Of a DNA stretch of 64,000 bases, positions 24,925 through 33,085 are shown piece after piece. The notes beneath the pieces were generated by a model. That model saw nothing but the letters and a program-made list of their open reading frames with translations, was not told where the DNA came from and made no database searches. Both the position numbers and the translations under genes were made by a program. The DNA is taken from positions 1 through 64,000 of the forward strand of contig CASENM010000027.1 in NCBI GenBank assembly GCA_949289295.1, read 5' to 3'. Source of the DNA: an uncultured Bacteroides sp. GTDB taxonomy: Bacteria; Bacteroidota; Bacteroidia; Bacteroidales; Bacteroidaceae. The number at the start of each line of letters is the position of its first letter. Positions within the stretch are counted from its first letter, which is position 1.

Positions 24925-27102
24925 TTATTCGACGATTGTCATTTCATCAATCAGGTTTTTGCATCCTCCCAGCTTTTCCACAATGAACAGCACATAGCGG
25001 ATGTCCACTGCGATGCAGCGTTGCAGGTTGTTGTCGAAGTTGATGTCGCCTGAGAGTGATTCCCAGTTACCGTCGAATGCCGTTCCGATCAGCTCGCCGT
25101 TGCCGTTCATTACCGGTGAACCGGAGTTTCCGCCGGTAATGTCGTTCGTGGTCAGGAAGCAGGCGGGCATTTCGCCGTTCGGCAGGGCATAACGTCCGAA
25201 ATTCTTGGCAGTGTACAGCTCTTTCAGTTTTTCCGGAACCACGAATTCCGGATTGTTCGGGTCTTCTTTTTCCATCACCCCTTTCAGTGTGGTGTAATAT
25301 TTGTAATGGATTCCGTCTTTCGGGTCATACGACTTTACGTTTCCGTATGTCAGACGGATGGTGAAGTTCGCATCCGGTGCTTTCGGAGTCGGAGCATACA
25401 TTTCGCACAATCCGCGCACGTAGGTCTTGTGCAGCAGGTTGATGTCACCGTTGGCCTCTTCTATCCGGTCTGCCATTTCTTGATATTTGATTCCTACTGT
25501 TTCAGCATACTGTACAGACAAGTCCTGCTCAATCGCTTCTTTGGTCGGATTGGCTATGAATGCGTTGAAATTCTTTTCATTGGCAAAGATGGAGTTGTCG
25601 TAGAGCGCATTGATATATGCGTTGAAATCTCCATTGAACTTATCCTTGATTGTATCATAGAATGCGGGCAATGCATCGGCAGGAACTTTTGACATATACA
25701 ACGGAATCAGTACGTGGGCTACTTTACGGTCCACTTCATGGTCATAGTCTTTGTTGTGGATGTCGGCGTAAGCTTTTTTCAGTTCTCCGACAGCCTTTTC
25801 GATGTCTTTTTTTCTGTTCTTCTTCAGTGCGTCAAGAAGCATTCTGACGCTGCTGTTTACAGTTGTATAGCCGGCAAATTCGATGCCGCTTCGGAAAGTT
25901 TCCGTGAAATACGTCATCTGCGTACGGAGCGGAGTAATCTTGTCCACATAAGCGTTGATTTTGCTTACTACGGCTTTGTAGTCTTCGTTCTGTTTCTTTT
26001 CGGCAAACTCCAGGAACTTGAGCTCCTGCTCTGCTTTCGTTTCCAGAACTTTGTTGTCCACGATGGCTTTGTTCATGCCGATGGAGTTTTTCCAGTAGTT
26101 GCTGGAACCGGCGAATTTGCTGGCATACTGGATGCGCACCTTATCGCTGGCCGCCATTTCTCTGCGCAACACTTCCTGTCTTGCTTCTCTGACGGTAATG
26201 CGCGGAATATTGGTGCCTACCATGCGCAGGCGCACTTCGCTTTCGGTCAGGTAGCGGCTGGTGCTTCCCGGAAATCCCATAATCATGGCATAGTCACCTT
26301 CCTGCAGGCCTTTCAGCGAGATGGCCAGATGCTTCTTGGCTTTTAGAGGCATATTGGTCTCCTTATATTCCTCGGTCGGGTTGCCGTCCTTGTCCGCATA
26401 GATGCGGAATATGGAGAAGTCGCACGTGTGGCGTGGCCACATCCAGTTGTCGGTCTCTCCGCCGAATTTTCCGATGGATGAGGGAGGAGCCGCTACCATA
26501 CGTACGTCGCCGTATGTCTTGATGAAGAACAGATAATATTTATTTCCGGCATAGAAAGGGAGAGCCAGGGTGGAGATGCCTGCCTTACCTTTCAGGTCAC
26601 TCTTTTTCAGTTGCTTGTCAGCAAGCTCTTTCAGGTATTTTGAACCGAACGATTCGGCTTCGGTAACTTTTCCTTTCTCGATATCCTTGTTCACCAGGTC
26701 GGTCACGTCCACGATACGTTCCACGAACTTGAACTTCAGTCCCGGAGTAGGCAGTTCCTCGCTCTGGCTTTTCGCCCAGAATCCGTCGGTCAGGTAATCG
26801 TGTTCTACGGAACTGTGCTGCTGGATGGCCCCGTAACCACAATGGTGGTTGGTCAGAATCAGTCCGTTGGGCGAGATAATCTCTCCCGTACATCCTCCTC
26901 CGAAGATGCCCACTGCATCTTTCAGTGTGACTTTGTCCGGGTTATAAATGTCTGCAATATCCATTTTCAGGCCTTGTGCTTTCATCCTGTCGGCCAGATT
27001 CTGCTCCTGCATGAGTTGGAGCAACCACATCCCCTCATCGGCTTTCATCGGGGAGAAGACGGCACATATCACTGCAAGTGCCAGTAGTTTCAGCTTTTTC
27101 AT
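24925..27102 (-). CDS. dpp7: S46-family dipeptidyl-peptidase, DPP7-like (hydrophobic P1)
   Basis: A periplasmic serine dipeptidyl-peptidase of 725 aa from ATG 27102 ([21 protein letters not shown] signal peptide). The catalytic His is in LTNHHCGY (about 87) and the Ser is S660 in GGNSGSPV. The specificity position is Gly (G678 in AFDGNWES), equivalent to Gly673 of DPP7, which prefers aliphatic and aromatic P1 residues. With the downstream DPP11-like gene the pair covers hydrophobic and acidic dipeptides. A minus-strand -7 element TATTTTTG lies at 27165-27172. Confidence 0.93.
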   Translation of the reverse strand: MKKLKLLALAVICAVFSPMKADEGMWLLQLMQEQNLADRMKAQGLKMDIADIYNPDKVTLKDAVGIFGGGCTGEIISPNGLILTNHHCGYGAIQQHSSVEHDYLTDGFWAKSQSEELPTPGLKFKFVERIVDVTDLVNKDIEKGKVTEAESFGSKYLKELADKQLKKSDLKGKAGISTLALPFYAGNKYYLFFIKTYGDVRMVAAPPSSIGKFGGETDNWMWPRHTCDFSIFRIYADKDGNPTEEYKETNMPLKAKKHLAISLKGLQEGDYAMIMGFPGSTSRYLTESEVRLRMVGTNIPRITVREARQEVLRREMAASDKVRIQYASKFAGSSNYWKNSIGMNKAIVDNKVLETKAEQELKFLEFAEKKQNEDYKAVVSKINAYVDKITPLRTQMTYFTETFRSGIEFAGYTTVNSSVRMLLDALKKNRKKDIEKAVGELKKAYADIHNKDYDHEVDRKVAHVLIPLYMSKVPADALPAFYDTIKDKFNGDFNAYINALYDNSIFANEKNFNAFIANPTKEAIEQDLSVQYAETVGIKYQEMADRIEEANGDINLLHKTYVRGLCEMYAPTPKAPDANFTIRLTYGNVKSYDPKDGIHYKYYTTLKGVMEKEDPNNPEFVVPEKLKELYTAKNFGRYALPNGEMPACFLTTNDITGGNSGSPVMNGNGELIGTAFDGNWESLSGDINFDNNLQRCIAVDIRYVLFIVEKLGGCKNLIDEMTIVE

Positions 27103-27164
27103 TTCAATTTGTTTGATTGTAGTTAGTAATGTTTCCAATAATTGCAATTTGGCAAATGATTGCA

Positions 27165-27284
27165 CAAAAATAGTAAAAAAACGGACATGAAAACTTTTCT
27201 GTCAGCTAAAAGGGTAATAATCCACTATCTATGTATAAATTTTGATAATTTATTTCTGTCCGTCCGTGAAACATTTTACCTTTG
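27165..27284. promoter_or_regulatory. Divergent promoters, dpp7 and the DUF4369-type lipoprotein gene
   Basis: TATTTTTG on the minus strand at 27165-27172 is placed for dpp7. TACCTTTG on the plus strand at 27277-27284, with TTTCTG at 27253-27258 near -33, is placed for the lipoprotein gene. Confidence 0.65.
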
Positions 27285-27308
27285 CTCCAGAATTTAAAAG
27301 GTTTACGC

Positions 27309-28010
27309 ATGTATAAGCTTTATTTTTTTCTGTTCTGCGCATTGGTTTGTGCTTCTTGCAGTAAGAAATACAAGATAGAGGGAACGTCGTCCGTTTCGGT
27401 TCTCGACGGGAAGATGTTGTTTGTCAAAATTCCGTCGGGCGAGCGACTGATAAATATTGATTCGGCAGAGGTGGTTCATGGTCTGTTCAAGATGGAAGGA
27501 AAAGTGGATTCCGTCACGTTGGCTTCGCTGTATATGGATGAAGATTGCATCATGCCTTTGGTTATCGAGCCGGGAAAGATTGACATCCAGATAGACAATG
27601 CGGGAATCACAGTCAAAGGCACTCCCCTGAATGATTGTTTCAACGAATTTGTGGTGAAGAAGAACTCGTTGGATGACCGTGCCTACGAGGTGGAGCATGA
27701 GGAAAGCCGGATGATAATGGACGGGAAAGATTTGCAGACCGTGCATGAGGAAATCAGCAAGAAACGGAAACAGCTTGCCGAAGAGATGAATGAACTGGCC
27801 AAGTCATTTATCCAGGAAAACTATGATAATGTGTTGGGGCCTGGAGTATTCATCATGTTGGGAAACGGCATGCCTTATCCGTTGCTTACTCCTCTGATGG
27901 AAGAAATCATGGATGACGCTCCCGATGTGTTCAAGAATAATTTTATGGTAAAGGCGTACGTAGACGCGGCTCAGCAGAACATGGAGCAGATGAAGAAGAT
28001 GAGAAACTGA
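27309..28010 (+). CDS. Lipoprotein with N-terminal DUF4369-like domain
   Basis: A 233 aa lipoprotein; the signal peptide ends in LVCASC with C17 as the likely lipidated residue. Residues 20-115 form a beta-rich region (YKIEGTSS, DGKMLFVKIPSGERLINIDSAEV, FKMEGKVD, PLVIEPGKIDIQID) like the DUF4369 domain that precedes thioredoxin folds in many Bacteroidetes lipoproteins. The rest is helical and ends QNMEQMKKMRN; no thioredoxin CxxC domain is present, so this is a short member. The function is unknown. The start is placed at 27309 because the -7 element lies at 27277-27284. Confidence 0.85.
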   Translation: MYKLYFFLFCALVCASCSKKYKIEGTSSVSVLDGKMLFVKIPSGERLINIDSAEVVHGLFKMEGKVDSVTLASLYMDEDCIMPLVIEPGKIDIQIDNAGITVKGTPLNDCFNEFVVKKNSLDDRAYEVEHEESRMIMDGKDLQTVHEEISKKRKQLAEEMNELAKSFIQENYDNVLGPGVFIMLGNGMPYPLLTPLMEEIMDDAPDVFKNNFMVKAYVDAAQQNMEQMKKMRN

Positions 28011-28068
28011 AATTCTCCAACGGTTCGTCTTCTTCATCTGCATGAATTGGTAAGACAGACGGGATGTG

Positions 28069-28800
28069 TCAGTCTCTGTATTTTTCCGGAAGTCCCGCTT
28101 CGATGTCTTTGCGGGATTCTTCCATCAGCATCTGCAGGTTTTCATCCCCTTTTCCGGTGGGCTGGATAGGTTTGTGGATAGTCAGCTTCATCCGGTGCCA
28201 GTGGAGCAGCTTGCCGGTGCGTGGAAAAACATCGAACGACCCGTCGATGGTCATCGGTACGACAGGAAGCTGGAGCTGGTCGGCCAGGAAGAAGGCCCCT
28301 TTCTTGAACTCGTTCATCTTGCCGGTAAAGGTACGTCTTCCTTCCGGAAATACGACCAGTGATGTTCCGCCTTGCAAGACCTTTTCCGCATACTTGATAG
28401 TCCGGTAAATCTGGCGCATGCTGGAACGGTCGACGAATATGAACCCTGCCGACTCGCAGGCTTTTCCCACAAACGGAATCTTGCGCAGACTCTGTTTCAT
28501 CATCCATTTGAAATTGCGGCCCAGAAAACCGTATATCAGAAAGATGTCGAACGCTCCCTGATGGTTGGCCACGAATACGTACGAGGTCTTATGGTCGATA
28601 TTCTCGTGTCCTTCCACTTTCACCGGAAGAAGGAATATCCAGCAGGTAAGTTGCGACCATATTTTGCCGGGATAATATCCCCAGAAATGACCGTTTCCGA
28701 GCCAGCATCCTAATGTGGTGGTCAAGGCGGTCAGCAGAGTCAGTACCAGAAAGACAGGCAGTCCGATACAAATTTGGTAGACGATGTATAAGAATCTCAT
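28069..28800 (-). CDS. plsC: 1-acyl-sn-glycerol-3-phosphate acyltransferase
   Basis: Adds the second acyl chain in phosphatidic acid synthesis at the inner membrane. In 243 aa there are hydrophobic segments at about 5-30, the HxxxxD catalytic motif in VANHQGAFDIF, a FVDRSSMRQ block and the substrate-binding FPEGRRTFTG. Both motifs and the length fit the family. It is the last gene of the leftward operon, 12 bp after the metallophosphoesterase gene. Confidence 0.94.
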   Translation of the reverse strand: MRFLYIVYQICIGLPVFLVLTLLTALTTTLGCWLGNGHFWGYYPGKIWSQLTCWIFLLPVKVEGHENIDHKTSYVFVANHQGAFDIFLIYGFLGRNFKWMMKQSLRKIPFVGKACESAGFIFVDRSSMRQIYRTIKYAEKVLQGGTSLVVFPEGRRTFTGKMNEFKKGAFFLADQLQLPVVPMTIDGSFDVFPRTGKLLHWHRMKLTIHKPIQPTGKGDENLQMLMEESRKDIEAGLPEKYRD

Positions 28801-28812
28801 AGGCGTTTGGTT

Positions 28813-29967
28813 TTATTTTTCTTGTTTTAAGGTGATTACAGTGATTTCAGGCCATGCGCCGAGGCGGAACGGGAAGAGCACGTATCCCAGTCCTATATTG
28901 ACATACAGTCCGCGGCCTCCTTCCAGATACAGTCCTCTGTGTTCGGGATAGATGAACTGTGAGGCGGAGAATCCGAATACGCTGATTTGCATGTCGTGGG
29001 TATGTCCTGCCAGCATCAGTTGGATGTCGGTGTCGGGCAATACGGTCCGTCTCCAATGAGTCGGGTCGTGGCTGAGCAGCACCTTGAACATCCCTTCCGT
29101 GCCTTTCATCGCTTTGGGCATGTCGGCCTTGTCCGGGAAAGGAGGATTTCCGCTGTTCTCCACTCCGACCAGTGCGATAGAGTCGTTTCCCCGATGCAGA
29201 ATCCGGTTTTCGTTCATCAGGACATCCCATCCCATCCGTTTCTCTTCTTCAATCAGTTTCCGGAAGTTGGCTTCCCTGTCCGCGTCGGAGTCCCAATGCA
29301 CGTATGTGCCGTAGTCGTGGTTGCCGGTGATGGAATAAACTCCGTCTTTGGCTTTTAATTGTGAAAGGGCAGGCATGAACTCCGGAAGCTCGGATGCTCG
29401 GCTGTTCACCAGGTCGCCGGTAAAGACAATCAGGTCAGCTTGTTGGCGGTTACTGATGTCTACCGCTTCCTGTATGGCGTCCGCATTTCCTTTCCAGCTT
29501 CCCGAATGGATGTCGGATAGCTGGAGTATGCGGTATCCGTCGAAACCGTCCGGCAGATCTGGGGAGATGAAGGTCACTTCTTTCACCTGGAAATGTCCTT
29601 TCCCTTCAATGGCTCCGAAAAGCACGTAGCCGAATACGGCCAGTGACGGAATCAAGGAAATCCAGCCGTGGGGCATACGGAAACGGAACAGTCTGCCGAT
29701 ACCTCTCAGCAGCAGGCTGATGAGGGCGAACACCGTTTTCGGCACGGCCACACAGAGCATGACGATGAGATAAAGCCCGAGACTGTCATGCAGTGCGTCG
29801 CGGCCTATCATGAACGTCAGCAGACCTGCCAGCAGGGCGATGGACGGAAACCAGAAAATTCGCTTTGCCGTCTTGCTTCTTGTCCGTGATAGATAAGTCC
29901 GATAGATATACCAGTCGGGTAACAGTAGCAGAAGCAGGAAGAAAATCAAAACTCTTAACAGTATCAT
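28813..29967 (-). CDS. Membrane-anchored metallophosphoesterase (YkuE/calcineurin-like)
   Basis: A 384 aa protein with about four N-terminal membrane helices (about 3-20, 38-58, 65-88, 103-122) and a calcineurin-like domain from about 145. Metal-binding motifs are in order: LQLSDIHSGSW, VFTGDLVNS, ITGNHDYG, LLSHDPTHW and LAGHTHDMQ. YkuE-type relatives act on lipid or nucleotide phosphate esters, for example UDP-diacylglucosamine; the substrate here is not known. Its place between plsC and a metabolic gene group does not decide the function. Confidence 0.9.
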   Translation of the reverse strand: MILLRVLIFFLLLLLLPDWYIYRTYLSRTRSKTAKRIFWFPSIALLAGLLTFMIGRDALHDSLGLYLIVMLCVAVPKTVFALISLLLRGIGRLFRFRMPHGWISLIPSLAVFGYVLFGAIEGKGHFQVKEVTFISPDLPDGFDGYRILQLSDIHSGSWKGNADAIQEAVDISNRQQADLIVFTGDLVNSRASELPEFMPALSQLKAKDGVYSITGNHDYGTYVHWDSDADREANFRKLIEEEKRMGWDVLMNENRILHRGNDSIALVGVENSGNPPFPDKADMPKAMKGTEGMFKVLLSHDPTHWRRTVLPDTDIQLMLAGHTHDMQISVFGFSASQFIYPEHRGLYLEGGRGLYVNIGLGYVLFPFRLGAWPEITVITLKQEK

Positions 29968-29985
29968 GTTCGTACAATTTATTCG

Positions 29986-30888
29986 TCATTGCAAATTGGA
30001 GGCCAAATATTTGCCCATTGTCTCCACATCCATTCCCCGGCGGGCGGCATAGTCCTCCAGCTGGTGGCGGTCGATCTTTCCCACCGAGAAATATCTTGCG
30101 GCAGGATGGGCGAACATCAGTCCGCATACCGATGCATGGGGACGCATCATGCCGTTTTCTGTCAGGCGGATACCGATGCGCTTCATGTCAATCAGCTCGT
30201 CCAGCAGGAAATTGACGGAGAGGTCGGGCAGAGACGGATAGCCTACAGCCGGACGTATGCCTTGGAATTCTTCATTGAGCAACTGTTTCATGGTCAGCCG
30301 CTCGTCCTTGGCATATCCCCACACTTCCTTGCGGACGGTCTCGTGCAGTTTTTCTGCCGCGGCCTCTGCCAGACGTTCTTCCAATGTCTTTACCAGCAGA
30401 CGCTTGTAGTCATCGTGCTGACAGGCTTCTTCCATTCCGGAATCAACGGTCGTGGCGAATCCTCCTACCGTATCCTTAATGCCTGATGAGGCAGGGCGCA
30501 CGAAATCGCTCAGACACAGGCAAGGGTCGTCCGCGTGGACACGTGTCTGCTGGCGGAGCAACGGAAACGGAGTTCCGTCCAGTATCAGGTTGTCTCCTTC
30601 GGAATTGGCATCCATCAGCCGGTAGACGGCATATACCTGACATTTACCGTCGAGGTTGCGGAGCATCCTCATGGCTTCTTTGTGCAGTTGCATGGCTTCA
30701 GCCGCTTTCCCACAATCTTTTGTCGGAAAAGAGGCCAGCCATCCGGCGCGGCAGGCATCGCATCCATGAATGTCGGCAATCGTAGCGAAACGGGGCTGGA
30801 ATCCCCATGCATGGAAAAAATAAATCCAGTTGATGTAGTCCGTCAAGTCATGGATTTGATAAGTGACCGTGGTGATGTGAGTCTGCAT
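29986..30888 (-). CDS. Stand-alone methionine synthase (MetH) reactivation domain protein
   Basis: A 300 aa protein homologous to the C-terminal AdoMet-binding activation domain of cobalamin-dependent methionine synthase. The hallmark AdoMet motif RPAVGYPSLPD is present (about 235-245), with TASDCV-type residues replaced by ASVCGLMFAHPAARYFSVGKI. It would reductively remethylate inactive cob(II)alamin using AdoMet. The catalytic parts of MetH are not in this window, so either MetH is split in this organism or this is an extra domain. The start is ATG 30888 (MQTHITTVTYQI); the frame runs to 30960 but that would overlap pyrC. Confidence 0.88.
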   Translation of the reverse strand: MQTHITTVTYQIHDLTDYINWIYFFHAWGFQPRFATIADIHGCDACRAGWLASFPTKDCGKAAEAMQLHKEAMRMLRNLDGKCQVYAVYRLMDANSEGDNLILDGTPFPLLRQQTRVHADDPCLCLSDFVRPASSGIKDTVGGFATTVDSGMEEACQHDDYKRLLVKTLEERLAEAAAEKLHETVRKEVWGYAKDERLTMKQLLNEEFQGIRPAVGYPSLPDLSVNFLLDELIDMKRIGIRLTENGMMRPHASVCGLMFAHPAARYFSVGKIDRHQLEDYAARRGMDVETMGKYLASNLQ

Positions 30889-30901
30889 GCGCTGGGTATG
30901 G

Positions 30902-32242
30902 TTAGCGTTCAAAAATAAGTGCCTGGCCCCGGTGGGTCTTGTCCACTTTTCCGTCAGCATATACCAGAGTGCCGTTCACGAATGTCTTTTCCACTTTGCC
31001 GTGGAATGTGCGTCCTTCCATCGGACTCCATCCGCACTTGCTTTCGATGCAGTCTGGAGTGACTGTCCATTCGCGGTTCGGATTCAGAAGTACCAGGTCG
31101 GCCTGATAGCCCGGGCGGATATATCCGCGGTTCTTTATCCGGAACAGTTCCGCGGGAGCATGACACATCTTCTGTACGAGCTGTTCCATGCTCAATACAC
31201 CTTCATATACCAGTTCGTAGATGCTTGCCAGCGAGAACTGGAGAGTGGGCATCCCGGAAACGGCTTTCAATGCTCCTCCCTGTTTCTCACTCAGCAGATG
31301 AGGGGCATGGTCCGTCCCGATTATGTCGATGAGGTCTGTGCACAGGGCAGCTCTCAAAGCATCCCGGTCATGACGTGTCTTGATGCTCGGATTGCATTTT
31401 ATCCGTGTGCCCAATGTCTTGTAGTCCTCGTCACAGAAGAAGAGATGCGACACACAGGCTTCTGCCGTGATGCGTTTCTCATGCAGCGGCTTGTTCTCAA
31501 GCAGTTCAAGCTCACGGGCAGTGCTGACATGAAGGATGTGCAGGCGTGCGCCCGTTTCTTTGGCCAGACGGACGGCCAGGGACGAGGATTCCCAACAAGC
31601 CTCTTCGCTCCGTATCATCGGATGGAAGCACACGTCAGGGTCCTCTCCGTATTTTTCTTTGAAAAGTTCCGTATTCCGGCGGATGATGTGCTGGTCCTCG
31701 CAATGAGTGGCAATCAGCATGCCTGCCTCTGAGAAGATTTTCCGGAGCGTGTCCATGCGGTCCACCAGCATGTTTCCCGTACTGGCCCCCATAAAGAGCT
31801 TCACGCCGCATACATGTGTCTTGTCAAGTCGGGCAAGCAGGTCAGCGTTGTTGTTGGTCGCTCCAAAATAAAACGAATAGTTGACGATGCATTTCGTGGC
31901 CGCATCGGCAAATTTCCGGTCGAGCGCCTCGAGAGTGGTGGTTTGCGGGTTGCAGTTGGGCATGTCCATGAAAGAGGTCACACCTCCGGCCGCGGCCGCG
32001 GCCGTTTCCGTTGCCATATCCGCCTTGTGTGTCAGTCCGGGGTCGCGGAAATGCACATGATCGTCAATCACTCCCGGAAGCAGGAACCATCCGTGGGCGT
32101 CAATTTCTTCATCGCAGACAGAAGACGGGCGTGCGTCTCCTTCCAGCACTTCACTGATTTGTTCTCCCTCTATGACTACGGAGCCGGTAAAACTCCGGCC
32201 TTCGTTGACGATTGTGGCATGATGTATCCAGGTTCGTTTCAT
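30902..32242 (-). CDS. pyrC: Dihydroorotase (class I)
   Basis: Cyclises carbamoyl-aspartate to dihydroorotate in pyrimidine synthesis. The 446 aa length fits the class I zinc form. Metal and substrate motifs are GVIDDHVHFRDPGLTHKAD near 56-74, MPNCNPQTTT, HCEDQHI, LHILHVSTARE and IIGTDHAPHLLSEK. It starts 3 bp after the glycosyltransferase stop, on the same strand, in a five-gene operon of mixed functions. Confidence 0.95.
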   Translation of the reverse strand: MKRTWIHHATIVNEGRSFTGSVVIEGEQISEVLEGDARPSSVCDEEIDAHGWFLLPGVIDDHVHFRDPGLTHKADMATETAAAAAGGVTSFMDMPNCNPQTTTLEALDRKFADAATKCIVNYSFYFGATNNNADLLARLDKTHVCGVKLFMGASTGNMLVDRMDTLRKIFSEAGMLIATHCEDQHIIRRNTELFKEKYGEDPDVCFHPMIRSEEACWESSSLAVRLAKETGARLHILHVSTARELELLENKPLHEKRITAEACVSHLFFCDEDYKTLGTRIKCNPSIKTRHDRDALRAALCTDLIDIIGTDHAPHLLSEKQGGALKAVSGMPTLQFSLASIYELVYEGVLSMEQLVQKMCHAPAELFRIKNRGYIRPGYQADLVLLNPNREWTVTPDCIESKCGWSPMEGRTFHGKVEKTFVNGTLVYADGKVDKTHRGQALIFER

Positions 32243-32245
32243 AAC

Positions 32246-32992
32246 TTATCGTTTGTTGTGTGGGTATTTCTTGAACCAACTGTCCCATTTCAGTTGGATG
32301 ACTCCGAATACGGCTTCGCCGAAAATGCTGCTGTTCATCTTGGAGGTTCCCAGTTCGCGGTTGATGAAGATAACCGGTACCTCCTTGATGCGGAATCCGC
32401 ATTTGTAGGCGGTAAACTTCATTTCAATCTGGAACGCATATCCTTTGAAGCGGATACGGTCGAGATTGATGGTCTCAAGCACTTTCCGGCGGTAGCAGAC
32501 AAATCCGGCCGTAGTGTCGTGGATAGGAATCCGGGTGATGAGGTGCACATATTTCGAGGCGAAATACGACATCAGTACCCGTCCCATCGGCCAGTTGACC
32601 ACGTTTACGCCGCTTACATAACGTGAGCCGATAGACACGTCAGCTCCCTCGTCGTGGCATGCCTGATAAAGGCGCGGAAGGTCGTTGGGATTATGGCTGA
32701 AATCGGCGTCCATCTCGAATACGAAATCATACTGATGTTCGATGGCCCATTTGAATCCGGTGATGTAGGCGGTGCCTAATCCCAGCTTTCCCTTGCGCTC
32801 AATCATGAAAAGACGTTCGGGAAACTCTTTCTGCAAACGCCGCACGATGTCGGCCGTCCCGTCGGGAGAGTTGTCTTCGATGACCAGAATATGAAAGCAT
32901 TTTTCCAGCCCGAATACCGCCCTGGTGATATTTTCTATGTTTTCCTTCTCGTTATAAGTCGGAATGATTACTATGCTGTCGCTTGTCTGCAT
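32246..32992 (-). CDS. Polyprenol monophosphomannose synthase-like glycosyltransferase (GT2)
   Basis: Transfers a sugar from a nucleotide donor to a polyprenol phosphate at the membrane. The 248 aa length lacks a C-terminal membrane domain, as in Dpm1-type synthases. Motifs are IIPTYNEKENIENI at the start, VIEDNSPDGTADIV, the metal-binding FEMDADFSHNP near 92-102, and IGSRYVSGVNVVNWPMGR. It is first in the operon that continues with pyrC. The acceptor and sugar cannot be read from sequence. Confidence 0.9.
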   Translation of the reverse strand: MQTSDSIVIIPTYNEKENIENITRAVFGLEKCFHILVIEDNSPDGTADIVRRLQKEFPERLFMIERKGKLGLGTAYITGFKWAIEHQYDFVFEMDADFSHNPNDLPRLYQACHDEGADVSIGSRYVSGVNVVNWPMGRVLMSYFASKYVHLITRIPIHDTTAGFVCYRRKVLETINLDRIRFKGYAFQIEMKFTAYKCGFRIKEVPVIFINRELGTSKMNSSIFGEAVFGVIQLKWDSWFKKYPHNKR

Positions 32993-33085
32993 TTCTCTCT
33001 AAAAATATATGCGCAAAGGTACATAATAAAAACGAGAAATGATGGCAGAAGAATTGGTTTTTGTCTGTTTTTCCGGTAAGTGTGG

